Assembly (NCBI GenBank): GCA_028281165.1
Contig: JANQKI010000010.1
Location: forward strand, 1 to 45,185
Source: Opitutaceae bacterium
Lineage (GTDB): Bacteria > Verrucomicrobiota > Verrucomicrobiia > Opitutales > Opitutaceae
Direction: 5' to 3'
DNA: 45,185 nucleotides
The translations under genes and the position numbers were made by a program. The notes beneath the pieces are model-generated. The model ran no database searches. It saw nothing but the letters and a program-made list of their open reading frames with translations, and was not told where the DNA came from. Below are positions 9,683 through 17,879 of this stretch, piece after piece (position 1 is the first letter of the stretch; each line of letters begins with the position of its first letter).

Positions 9683-11074
9683 CTACAAAAGTGGAGTAAG
9701 CAATCGGCTGAGATCTTCGGCGACCTCTCTAACTAGGCTTGATTTTCTGTTATAGGACTCGTCGAATGTAATCGATTTCGACGCAAGCATTTGTATCCAG
9801 GAACTTACTTCTGCAACGTCGGATGGAGAGTAGAAGAAGGCCGCCACTTCGTAGTTAACGAATAGACTTCTCAAGTCGATATTGGCAGATCCTGTCATGG
9901 CAACTTTTCTGTCGGCGAGCATTCCTTTGCCATGCATCATGCCTTCATCGAATAAAAGGACTTCGACTCCCGCTTCATGAAGCTCTCTCAAGTAGTGATG
10001 ACGAGCTAGATCAGTAACGGGATGGTTTGATTTTCTGGGTACGATGAGCCTTACTCGCTTCCCAGTTCTGGCTTTGACGATGAGTGATCTTTGCAAGACT
10101 TCATCGGGAAGATAGTAGGGGGTTACTAAAACGATTTCTTCATCAGCTTCGTGGATGGCCGAAAGGATTTTTTCGTAAAGCGGATCGCCATTCGTGTCTG
10201 GCCCACTAGCCATGATTTCAATTTCTCCCGTATCCATACTTTGAACCGGGTCTAAGATTTTCGGCTCTCTGGGCTGATAGTTCTTGGAGCAAGCGAATTT
10301 CCAGTCTGCCTCGAATATGGCGGCAAGCTGCATCACGGCTGGTCCTTCGATAAGCGCCCCGAAATCTTTCCAGCGTTTCTGCGAGGCGGTTGGGCCCATA
10401 TAGTCACGACCAATGTTTCTTCCTCCTATGATCGCTCGCTCGCTGTCGAAACAAGCGATTTTCCGGTGATTGCGCAGATTGGCTCTTCCCCAGGACCAAA
10501 TGGGAAGGACTGGCATGAATCGTTCGATGCGACCGCCGGCTTTTTCCAGCTCTAGCATGTAGAAGGTTTTCTTGCCGAAGGAACCGACGGCATCCAGGAG
10601 CAGGCGTACTTCCACACCTTGTCTGCTTTTTTCTGACAACTCCCTAACGATGCGGCGCCCGCTGGCATCATGGCTTAGTATGAAAGTCGCGATATCGATC
10701 GACTCTTTGGCCTGCTGAATCTGTTCGACTAGCGTATTGAAAGCTTGCTTTCCTGTATGCAAAAAATCGCTACGATTGCCTCGTGTGATCAGTCCGAAGG
10801 GAGAGACTGACACCGTTGCTTCTGCATTGGTGTCGGAAATTAGTGTCAGCGATTCCTTGTTGCGTGTCAGCCGGGCTATTTTTCTTCCGCCAAATAACAG
10901 ATAGAGCGGCACTCCAATGTAGGGAATTAGGACGATTACAAGCAGCCAGGCGAAAGTGTTGCTTGGTCTACGCTTCTCCCGCATAAGACGGGCAATGAGC
11001 ACGAAGGCTAGACCGAAACCAATAATGGCTCCGATGTGAGATAGGATGGCGTCGATGTAGGCTCGATAGTCCAT
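9683..11074 (-). CDS. cls: Cardiolipin synthase (phospholipase D family)
   Basis: Joins phosphatidylglycerol units into cardiolipin at the inner membrane. It has 463 residues. Two N-terminal membrane segments (about 12-28 and 41-60, the PLDc_N region) are followed by two PLD phosphodiesterase motifs: NHRKIACFDSERAIIGGRN, and MHGKGMLADRKVAMTGSAN near residue 375. Both have the HxK and Asp expected for catalysis. Length and order are those of bacterial ClsA. It begins 14 bases after the ogt stop on the same strand, so it is probably the last gene of an ogt-cls transcript. It is convergent with cimA. Confidence 0.93.
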   Translation of the reverse strand: MDYRAYIDAILSHIGAIIGFGLAFVLIARLMREKRRPSNTFAWLLVIVLIPYIGVPLYLLFGGRKIARLTRNKESLTLISDTNAEATVSVSPFGLITRGNRSDFLHTGKQAFNTLVEQIQQAKESIDIATFILSHDASGRRIVRELSEKSRQGVEVRLLLDAVGSFGKKTFYMLELEKAGGRIERFMPVLPIWSWGRANLRNHRKIACFDSERAIIGGRNIGRDYMGPTASQKRWKDFGALIEGPAVMQLAAIFEADWKFACSKNYQPREPKILDPVQSMDTGEIEIMASGPDTNGDPLYEKILSAIHEADEEIVLVTPYYLPDEVLQRSLIVKARTGKRVRLIVPRKSNHPVTDLARHHYLRELHEAGVEVLLFDEGMMHGKGMLADRKVAMTGSANIDLRSLFVNYEVAAFFYSPSDVAEVSSWIQMLASKSITFDESYNRKSSLVREVAEDLSRLLTPLL

Positions 11075-11088
11075 CCGCGACCGTTTAG

Positions 11089-11568
11089 TTAAGAGATGTT
11101 TTTTGTATCGAAGCCTTCATGACAAAGTAGCCATTCCTTAATAGGCAACCCTCCACCATATCCTGTTAAAGATCCGTCCGCTCCGATGACGCGGTGGCAG
11201 GGGGCAATGATGGCGATTGGATTTCGGTTGTTGGCCATGCCAACGGCGCGCTGCGCTTTGGGATTGCCGATCATGTGGGCCATCTCGCCATAGGAAATCG
11301 TTTCGCCGTACGGGATTTCGAGCAAGGCGTTCCATACGGACTTCTGAAATGCAGTCCCTTCAAAATCCAGCTTTACCGTGAAACGGCGAAGTTTCCCCTC
11401 AAAGTACTTGTTCAGTTCCTCGATAGCTTTGCGTAAATACTTATTGGATACGTTCTTGCTAGCTATCTTGGCTTTATGTTTATTAGGCAATTCAAGACGC
11501 GATAGGCCTTTATCGGAGGCGCTCAGACGCAGGATGCCAATTGGAGATTCGAGGAGGACTTTTTCCAC
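11089..11568 (-). CDS. ogt: Methylated-DNA--protein-cysteine methyltransferase
   Basis: Removes alkyl groups from O6-methylguanine by irreversible transfer to its own cysteine. It has 159 residues, normal for Ogt and lacking the Ada regulatory domain. The helix-turn-helix region ALLEIPYGETISYGEMA is followed by GNPKAQRAVGMANNRNPI with the arginine finger, then IAPCHRVIGADGSLTGYGGG. The acceptor is Cys124. It lies between the gspB-like gene (85 bases upstream) and cls (14 bases downstream). No relation to the secretion genes upstream is evident. Confidence 0.95.
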   Translation of the reverse strand: MEKVLLESPIGILRLSASDKGLSRLELPNKHKAKIASKNVSNKYLRKAIEELNKYFEGKLRRFTVKLDFEGTAFQKSVWNALLEIPYGETISYGEMAHMIGNPKAQRAVGMANNRNPIAIIAPCHRVIGADGSLTGYGGGLPIKEWLLCHEGFDTKNIS

Positions 11569-11653
11569 AACGCTCCCCAGATTGGATCAACAAAATCCGC
11601 TTATCAATCTTGGAGTTTTAGGAAAGCGATCTTGTGAAGGGGCCTTGCGAGTC

Positions 11654-12361
11654 TTAAAGCGCCTTTTCGTAATCCACACCGTTTCGATCCTGGAAGATAA
11701 CGAAGCCTTGTTGTACCTCTTTGAAAATGAGGCCTTTTTCGTGGTCTATGACGTCATTGAGACGATAAACCCGACCATTCATTAGAAGACGGGATTTTTC
11801 GCCGGCGGCCCTGGCTCCTTGGACTTCGAGCGATTCAACGTAATTCAGAATTTCCAGATCAAGAGCCGGAGCTTGTTGTTCCGTCTGCACGCCGGTCTCG
11901 GAAATGAGATCTTGAGCAACGTCTTCGACAATTCCTTCCGTTGCGCCTGCTCCATCGGCTGATTTTGCAGCGATGAGATTCTTGAGGGCTTCGAGTTCCT
12001 CGAGGCTCAGATCTTCGATGGCGTTCCCCGTTAAATCTGGCTGACTAATTTGGATAGTCTGCGCTGGTTGCGCTTCCGAAGCGCTCTCGGTTTCAGCGGG
12101 TTGCGTAGCTTTGGCTAGCGAATCCTTTGGTTGCTCACCTGAGCCTCCTCCCAAGAGTCCTAGGCCAAACACAGCGAACAAAGTTATAGAAACGGTTAGG
12201 AGAAGACCTAAACCGATAAAACCAAGAAGGATTTTCGGTCCTTGATTGCCACGTCGATTTGCTCCACTGACTGCGGCAGCCATCATTTGGGCGCTGCCAT
12301 CTTGCATTCCATGGGAGCGCCTTAGCTGTTCTTGTTTCAACGCCTTATTGATGAGGCTCAT
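11654..12361 (-). CDS. GspB-like type II secretion/pilus accessory protein
   Basis: A single-pass inner membrane protein of 235 residues. It starts MSLINKALKQEQLRR, the typical opening of GspB/ExeB-type proteins, then has one membrane segment at about 43-70. An Ala/Glu/Gln-rich periplasmic linker follows, and a C-terminal domain (about 190-235) of the pattern LMNGRVYRLNDVI to VIFQDRNGVDYEK, as in the T2SS GspB domain. GspB partners the ATPase GspA/ExeA, encoded 183 bases upstream on the same strand, and that pair helps insert secretins through peptidoglycan in Aeromonas. No other gsp gene is adjacent; the nearest secretin is at 26535-29111. The function is inferred from domain order and the neighbour. 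Confidence 0.8.
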   Translation of the reverse strand: MSLINKALKQEQLRRSHGMQDGSAQMMAAAVSGANRRGNQGPKILLGFIGLGLLLTVSITLFAVFGLGLLGGGSGEQPKDSLAKATQPAETESASEAQPAQTIQISQPDLTGNAIEDLSLEELEALKNLIAAKSADGAGATEGIVEDVAQDLISETGVQTEQQAPALDLEILNYVESLEVQGARAAGEKSRLLMNGRVYRLNDVIDHEKGLIFKEVQQGFVIFQDRNGVDYEKAL

Positions 12362-12544
12362 TCGCTTAATTCAATTAGTTGGGTGGACCACGTGTTCGTA
12401 TCCTTCCTTACAACGGCTATTCTGCCTGTTGATTAAGCGTTCTCCTAAGGAGAGGCGTACTTTTCGTGAGTAATAGCGCTTACTAGGCGATCCGGCGCCG
12501 TCTAGGCTCGAATGAAGCGACTGATTGTCAACGTCTTACTAGAT

Positions 12545-13363
12545 TTATTCGAAGTCCAGCGTATCGATTTCTTTGAGAGCGGCTCTAACATCCTTCCAGG
12601 TGACAACCTCAGAGCTTCTAATGTAGGAAGCTAGGAGAGATTTATCGCATATGTTGTTGATAATGCGAGGGATGCCCTTGGATTTCCATTTAACAAGGCG
12701 TACTGCCCAGCTGGTGAAAAACGGAATACCTTGTCCACCGGCCATGGCGATACGGTGGTGGATATACTGCTCGACTTGATAGCGATTCAGGGTCCGCAGT
12801 TCGGTGTGCACGAGAATGCGCTGCCGGAGCTGCCGTAGGCGTTCCTCGGCCAGGATTTTTTTGAACTCCGGCTGCCCCATCAGAATGATTTGCAGCAACT
12901 TCTGCTTATCTGTCTCTAAATTCGAAAGGAGTCGAAGCTGTTCAAGAACTTCAAAGGTCAGGTTCTGAGCTTCATCAATAATAAGAAGGATGTCTTTCCC
13001 TCTTTGAATCCGGTCCAGCAGCGCTTCGTTAACCTGTTGCACCAAGCCATGACGACTCCGGCCTTTGCTTTCTTCGCCTAATTCCGAGAGAATGGTTTTG
13101 AGGAGCTGAGTCTCCGTTATGCGGGGATTTAGTATGAGAGCGGTCTCGTATTTTTCGTCGTCGATCTCGTTAATGAAATGGCGACAGAGCGTTGTCTTTC
13201 CGCAGCCGACTTCCCCGGTCAACACAATGAACCCCTTCTTTTCGGCCACTCCGTACTTCAGGTGCTGGAGGGCTTCCTGGTGGGTCGGACTGAGATAGAG
13301 GAAGTTAGGGTCAGGAGTTATGTTGAACGGCATCTCCTTGAGGCCGTAGAAACTCTGATACAT
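12545..13363 (-). CDS. ExeA/GspA-like AAA ATPase
   Basis: A cytoplasmic ATPase of 272 residues. The opening MYQSFYGLKEMPFNITPDPNF is the standard start of ExeA/MshM-family proteins. Walker A is at 50-58 (GEVGCGKTT), and Walker B at about 124-131 (DILLIIDEA) is followed by AQNL. The sensor/arginine part RLRQLRQRI and the lid domain with GIPRIINNICD match the family. It lacks the long C-terminal periplasmic peptidoglycan-binding part of Aeromonas ExeA, so it is the short form common near GspB-like genes and MSHA-type pili. It probably energises or regulates assembly of a secretin or pilus complex. It is divergent from the ftsB-like gene, with 89 bases between them. Confidence 0.85.
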   Translation of the reverse strand: MYQSFYGLKEMPFNITPDPNFLYLSPTHQEALQHLKYGVAEKKGFIVLTGEVGCGKTTLCRHFINEIDDEKYETALILNPRITETQLLKTILSELGEESKGRSRHGLVQQVNEALLDRIQRGKDILLIIDEAQNLTFEVLEQLRLLSNLETDKQKLLQIILMGQPEFKKILAEERLRQLRQRILVHTELRTLNRYQVEQYIHHRIAMAGGQGIPFFTSWAVRLVKWKSKGIPRIINNICDKSLLASYIRSSEVVTWKDVRAALKEIDTLDFE

Positions 13364-13452
13364 CGACGTAAATTTTCTTCGAATTCATCAGACTAATACA
13401 ATTATTTTTTTGCAATCCAGAAGGGTTTATTCGTATTTAGGCCGCATCTCCC

Positions 13453-13731
13453 ATGAGAATACGTCGTGTTTGGAATCTGGTGTTCACTTCTGTAGTACTC
13501 GCAGTCGGCAGTTTCGGTGGCTCCTATTTGTATCGAAATTATCAGGAACTGGAAGTGATGCGTCAGCGCGAGCAAGCTGCGATGGGCGATCTTGAAGAAC
13601 TGCAGAGCAAAATCTCCGAACGGACTGAAATTCTCAGAAAGCTAGAAGGGGATCCCGAATACGTGGAGCGGGTCATCCGAGCCAAATTCAATTACGCGAA
13701 AAAGGACGAAGTCATCTTTCGCTTCGAATAA
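13453..13731 (+). CDS. FtsB/DivIC-family septum formation initiator
   Basis: A small bitopic division protein of 92 residues. A short basic N-terminus (MRIRR) leads into a membrane segment at about 9-26, then a coiled coil at about 30-64 rich in Glu, Gln and Leu. A terminal motif follows, with DPEYVERVIRAKFNYAKKDEVIF, the characteristic DivIC end. FtsB/DivIC links the FtsQ/DivIB and FtsL proteins to activate septal peptidoglycan synthesis. It is followed 75 bases later by a UDP-sugar pyrophosphorylase gene. Sequence alone does not separate FtsB from DivIC. Confidence 0.85.
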   Translation: MRIRRVWNLVFTSVVLAVGSFGGSYLYRNYQELEVMRQREQAAMGDLEELQSKISERTEILRKLEGDPEYVERVIRAKFNYAKKDEVIFRFE

Positions 13732-13806
13732 TCCTCAGTTGGCTCCAGGAAAACCTCGCATTTCAAGCATCGATTAGAAGTAGAAGCCAATCGATCAGAA
13801 TTTCTT

Positions 13807-15225
13807 ATGGACATCATTGAGCGTTTTGAAGAGCAAGGGCAGGGACAGGTCTTCCAGCATTGGGATTCGCTTTCCGAAGAGGAAAAAAGCAATCTCGTCT
13901 CTCAAGCTGAGGAGATCGACTTGGATGAGTTGAAGCAGTTAATCGATACTCTGGTCTTAGGAGGGGGTTCGCACGACGATATCGATTTCGATTCGCTTAA
14001 ACCCTTTCCGTTCGAGCCTCTACCAACCGATGCAGCTTCAAAAGCTCGTTGGGATGCTGCTCGAGAAAGGGGAGAAACGATTTTGCGACAAGGCAAAGTT
14101 GCCGCCTTTACAGTCGCGGGTGGTCAAGGGACGAGGTTGGGCTACAATGGTCCGAAAGGCACTTTTCCTGTTACGCCAATAAACAAGAAGACTCTCTTTC
14201 AAGTATTTGCTGAGAAAATACAAGCGGCAAGAAAGCAATACGAATGCCGACTGCCATGGTATATCATGACCAGTGATATTAACCATGAAGCCACGGTAAG
14301 CTTTTTCGAGGAAAGCGAATTTTTCGGTCTGGATAGTGAAACGGTTTCCTTCTTTCGCCAGGGTCGCATGCCAGCCGTTGGCTTTGATGGGAAAATCATT
14401 CTCGAAACGAAGAGCTCGATTGCCATGAGCCCCGATGGTCACGGGGGTTCACTTAGAGCGTTGGAAAGAAGCGGAGCTTTGGATGAGATGGAAAAGGGCG
14501 GCGTCGAAATCATCAGCTACTTCCAGGTAGACAACCCTCTTGTTCAGGCAATCGATCCCGCCTTCATTGGTTTCCATGCTGAGAGTGGCTCCAGTATGTC
14601 GAGTAAGATGCTGCCAAAGGCTTACGAAAAGGAGAAACTGGGTCACTTTTGCGAGCTCCATGGCAAGCTAGTGGTTGTCGAATACAGCGACATGCCAGAC
14701 GAGCTAACTAGTCGTCGTGATGCCGATGGGAAATTGGAGTTTCTCGCCGGTAGTATCGCCATTCATCTGGTCTCTACAGCTTTCGTTCGCAAGTTGACCG
14801 CCAGAGATAGCGCTTTTGGGCTTCCTTTCCACAAGGCCGAGAAAAAGATTCCCCACCTTTCGACTTCGGGAGAAACGGTTAAGCCTGATGAGCCCAATGG
14901 CATAAAATTCGAGATGTTCGTGTTCGATTCTCTACCGTTTGCCGAAAATCCCATCGTCATGGAGACGACGAGACTGGGAGACTTTAGTCCGGTAAAGAAT
15001 GCAGAGGGAGTCGATTCGCCCGCTACGAGCGAGGCCGATCAGCAAAGACTCTTTGCTCAATGGCTGAAAGCGGCTGGCTTGGAGATTACAACCGATACGG
15101 GGGGGAATCCGGATCGACGCATCGAAATTTCGCCGCTCTTCGCCGTTTCGGAAGGTCAATTCATAGAAAAGGTTCGTACCCAATCTTTGGATATTCCTGA
15201 TTCCGGAGATATCTTTATCGAGTAA
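13807..15225 (+). CDS. UDP-N-acetylglucosamine pyrophosphorylase-like (UAP1 type) uridylyltransferase
   Basis: Predicted to make UDP-N-acetylglucosamine (or a related UDP-hexose) from UTP and the sugar 1-phosphate. It has 472 residues, close to the eukaryotic UAP1/AGX length, with an N-terminal acidic helical extension. The nucleotide-binding signature VAGGQGTRLGYNGPKGTFPV occupies about 103-122, followed by PWYIMTSDINHEAT and a GHGG/SYFQVDNPL region typical of the UDPGP family. Bacteria usually use the bifunctional GlmU for this step, so this eukaryotic-type enzyme may be an additional or alternative source of UDP-GlcNAc. Exact sugar specificity (GlcNAc, GalNAc or glucose) cannot be read from the sequence. 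Confidence 0.8.
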   Translation: MDIIERFEEQGQGQVFQHWDSLSEEEKSNLVSQAEEIDLDELKQLIDTLVLGGGSHDDIDFDSLKPFPFEPLPTDAASKARWDAARERGETILRQGKVAAFTVAGGQGTRLGYNGPKGTFPVTPINKKTLFQVFAEKIQAARKQYECRLPWYIMTSDINHEATVSFFEESEFFGLDSETVSFFRQGRMPAVGFDGKIILETKSSIAMSPDGHGGSLRALERSGALDEMEKGGVEIISYFQVDNPLVQAIDPAFIGFHAESGSSMSSKMLPKAYEKEKLGHFCELHGKLVVVEYSDMPDELTSRRDADGKLEFLAGSIAIHLVSTAFVRKLTARDSAFGLPFHKAEKKIPHLSTSGETVKPDEPNGIKFEMFVFDSLPFAENPIVMETTRLGDFSPVKNAEGVDSPATSEADQQRLFAQWLKAAGLEITTDTGGNPDRRIEISPLFAVSEGQFIEKVRTQSLDIPDSGDIFIE

Positions 15226-15572
15226 CTGAGAGCGCCTCTTTTAAGGTTAGCTTTTCGCTTTCAGGATTGGCCCTGTAGCTAGAAATGGCCGCGTTGCTTC
15301 GATCAGGCCGAGATTTGGCATTCTCAATGAGAATGGTGAAGAACCTAGCCCTTTTCTTTTATTTCTTTATTACAAATACAGGTTTGCTCTGATTCCTTTG
15401 GTCCCTGTTTGCAGGTAATCCATTTGGGTAAATCGGAAATAAAAAATTGCGAATCTGGTGAAATGGGCGAGATCGACTTGCGAAAAGGAGTTCTCTCGGA
15501 AAGTGTATTCGCCCTTCAATGTCAGGCCCTGGTTTATGAGGCTGTTTGATAGATTCCGTAATCTTACCTTTT
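15226..15572. other. Intergenic stretch of about 350 bases with one palindrome
   Basis: No gene is convincing here. The stretch holds a perfect palindromic element, CATTCTC-AAT-GAGAATG, at 15319-15335, then a pyrimidine-rich run (about 15350-15370) and a region of mixed sequence leading to the kinase start. The palindrome could be an operator for the kinase gene or a small hairpin at the end of the pyrophosphorylase message. I see no tRNA, T-run terminator or further open frame with coding character. Confidence 0.5.
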
Positions 15573-17879
15573 ATGATCTCTACTTCGCTTACTGCTCTGG
15601 TAGTTGAAAATGAAACCGATCGAGCGGAACGTCTCGTCAAGCTTCTGTCCAGGTCAACCCGACCATTCGTCAATTGCCATGTGGCAGAGACGCTAGCTGA
15701 GGCCTCTGAGCTGTTCAAGTCCGCCCGTTTTGGGGTCGTCTTTACCAGACTTCAACTTCCCGACGCTAGTGGTTTGGAAGCCTTGGTGCGATTCCACCAG
15801 CTCAAAATAGAAGCTCCGATTATTGCGGTCCTCGATAGGGTGGATGAGAGTATTGTCAACGAGGCAGCCCAGAGCCTGGCTGACGATTGCCTATTCTGGG
15901 ACGACTTGGATTCCGAAGCCCTAAATCAATCAATTGGATTTGCCATAGATCGCAGGCAGATGCTCCAGGAGCTGCACGAACAAAACCCTGCTGTAAATTC
16001 TGATGACGGTTCAGCTTTCAGTTTGCTTTTAGATCGGATTGACGAGGCTTTGCTTGTTGTCAGCCGCCAGGATAGCTCGCTTCTTTTTTGCAATAACGTA
16101 GCCCAAGAATGGTTCGGGTTTCATCTGGAGTCTGCGCTACAAGAGGTTCTCGAGTTTGGCGTTCTTGAAGGCGAGGAGCTCGAAATTGTGGCCTCCATTT
16201 CTCATTTTGCAGTTTCCAGCGCTGAGCTTCGCTCTACATGGCTGGACTGGAAAGGTATTCCTGCTTGTATGGTCACTCTACGCGATATTTCGAAAAGGAA
16301 AAGAGCGGAAGAGGCCTTTGTGACAAGTCAGCGTAGACTGGAACTCGCTCTCAAGGCATCGAATATAGGCATGTGGTCCTGGGAGTTTAGAACCAATCGA
16401 CTCGCTTTCAGCGAGCGATGGAAACTGCTGCTCGGTTTTAAATGTGATGAATATCCGGATACGTTAGTTCAGTTTCGAGCTTCGCTTCATCCTGAAGATC
16501 GCGAACCCACTATAAAGGAATTCATGCGTTACGTGAGAAATCCATGGCCGGATTTCGAATGCGAATATCGAATGCTGCACAAGAACGGCTCCTATCGACA
16601 CATTCTTTGTCGAGCAGAGCTTTTCTCCGACGATGATGGGAATCTTTCAAAGATGTTAGGATCGCACATCGACATTACCGAAAGAAAAAATCAGGAGACA
16701 GCTAAGGCTTTGGTGGAAAAACAGCTGCAAGAGCAGCAAAGGTTCGAGAGTCTCGGATCTCTTGCTGGAGGAATGGCTCATTGTATGAATAATCTGCTGA
16801 CGAGCATGATGGGCAACGTGGCTTTGCTGAGAGAAGAGGCCTTAAGTTCCGGTATGCCAGTTGATCGTATTCAGAAGATCGATCATTGCTCTCATCAAGC
16901 TGCAGAGCTTTGCCAGAAACTGCTTTCCTTTTCTGGCAAGGGCGGTTTCGTAGCCCAGCCCCTTCAGCTGAATGAGACTATCTTCGACTGCAAAGAGATC
17001 ATCGAGATATCCCTAGCGGAAGGAGCCAAAGTTGATTTTCAACTTGCCAAAGAACTGCCCGATATCGTTGCCGATCGGTCTGAATTGCAGCGTCTTCTTT
17101 TGAATCTTGTAATGAACGCTTCTGAAGCCGTTGAGGGCCAAGACACGCCTGTTCTTCTTGTCAAAACGAGGACCCGCGATTTTGATGGAACCTCTCTCGA
17201 AAGCTTCAAGTACAGAATGAATGCTCAACCAGGTACCTTTGTGTGCTTGGAAATTGAGGACAATGGCATTGGAATGTCTCCCGAAATTATGGAGCGAGCT
17301 TTCGAGCCATTTTTCAGTACAAAGTTCAAAGGGAGAGGCCTCGGGCTTTCAGCCGTCAAAGGAATCGTCAATTCCAATGGAGGATTTATCGATTTGGAGA
17401 GCAGCGAGAACAAGGGCGCTCGCATTGGGGTCTTTTTCCCGAAGGCAAAGAATGCAAGTCTCATCAAAAGCATAACTCGTAGCGAGAAGAAGAAGGCTTT
17501 AATTGCAGAAGACGAAGAAATCTTGCGTAAGGTTATGACTTCTATGCTCACTTCTTTTGGCTACGAGCCCATTTTGGCTGAAGATGGCCAGGTGGCGCTA
17601 AACTTGTATGAGAAACATTGTGACGAGTTAGCGATTGCCTTAATCGATCTGAACATGCCTCGGATGAACGGAGCCAATCTTTTTAAATCGATAAGGTCCC
17701 GTTGCCAGGACTTGCCCATTATTCTGATGAGTGGTGACGGTGAAGAAGTTGACTTCCCTTTTGAGGATTGCGAATCGGAACGTTGCCGTTACCTAAACAA
17801 GCCGTTTGGAATGGAGGAACTCAAACTTGTGATGAGTTCGCTGATTGACTCCGAGGCGGAGAGTTTAGTGTCCTCTTAG
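15573..17879 (+). CDS. Hybrid sensor histidine kinase (pseudo-REC, PAS, PAS-PAC, HisKA, HATPase, REC)
   Basis: A soluble hybrid kinase of 768 residues from ATG 15573; the open frame begins at 15546 but earlier codons add nothing. Domains in order: a receiver-like domain (1-125) whose phospho-Asp position is Arg59 (RLQLPDASG); a PAS (about 148-240); a second PAS with PAC (about 252-372) containing HPEDR and MLHKNGSYRHI; HisKA with phosphoacceptor His403 in GGMAHCMNNLL; an ATPase with N box NLVMNASEA and G boxes DNGIGM and GRGLGLS; and a C-terminal receiver with Asp692 and Lys743. The usual HDFNN is HCMNN here. No transmembrane segment is seen, so the signal is probably cytoplasmic. It converges with pdhC, overlapping by four bases, and no output regulator is adjacent. 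Confidence 0.9.
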   Translation: MISTSLTALVVENETDRAERLVKLLSRSTRPFVNCHVAETLAEASELFKSARFGVVFTRLQLPDASGLEALVRFHQLKIEAPIIAVLDRVDESIVNEAAQSLADDCLFWDDLDSEALNQSIGFAIDRRQMLQELHEQNPAVNSDDGSAFSLLLDRIDEALLVVSRQDSSLLFCNNVAQEWFGFHLESALQEVLEFGVLEGEELEIVASISHFAVSSAELRSTWLDWKGIPACMVTLRDISKRKRAEEAFVTSQRRLELALKASNIGMWSWEFRTNRLAFSERWKLLLGFKCDEYPDTLVQFRASLHPEDREPTIKEFMRYVRNPWPDFECEYRMLHKNGSYRHILCRAELFSDDDGNLSKMLGSHIDITERKNQETAKALVEKQLQEQQRFESLGSLAGGMAHCMNNLLTSMMGNVALLREEALSSGMPVDRIQKIDHCSHQAAELCQKLLSFSGKGGFVAQPLQLNETIFDCKEIIEISLAEGAKVDFQLAKELPDIVADRSELQRLLLNLVMNASEAVEGQDTPVLLVKTRTRDFDGTSLESFKYRMNAQPGTFVCLEIEDNGIGMSPEIMERAFEPFFSTKFKGRGLGLSAVKGIVNSNGGFIDLESSENKGARIGVFFPKAKNASLIKSITRSEKKKALIAEDEEILRKVMTSMLTSFGYEPILAEDGQVALNLYEKHCDELAIALIDLNMPRMNGANLFKSIRSRCQDLPIILMSGDGEEVDFPFEDCESERCRYLNKPFGMEELKLVMSSLIDSEAESLVSS

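Noticed and set aside
13387..13439. A shared palindromic TTGCAA (13410-13415) as -35 box for both exeA-like and ftsB-like genes
   Set aside because: The candidate -10 boxes (TATTTA to the right, TCTGAT to the left) are weak, and the right one leaves almost no leader, so I do not list it as a feature.
15319..15335. Reading the palindrome as a Fur box
   Set aside because: The half-sites ATTCTC/GAGAAT are in the opposite order to the GATAAT...ATTATC arrangement of Fur sites, and no iron gene is near.
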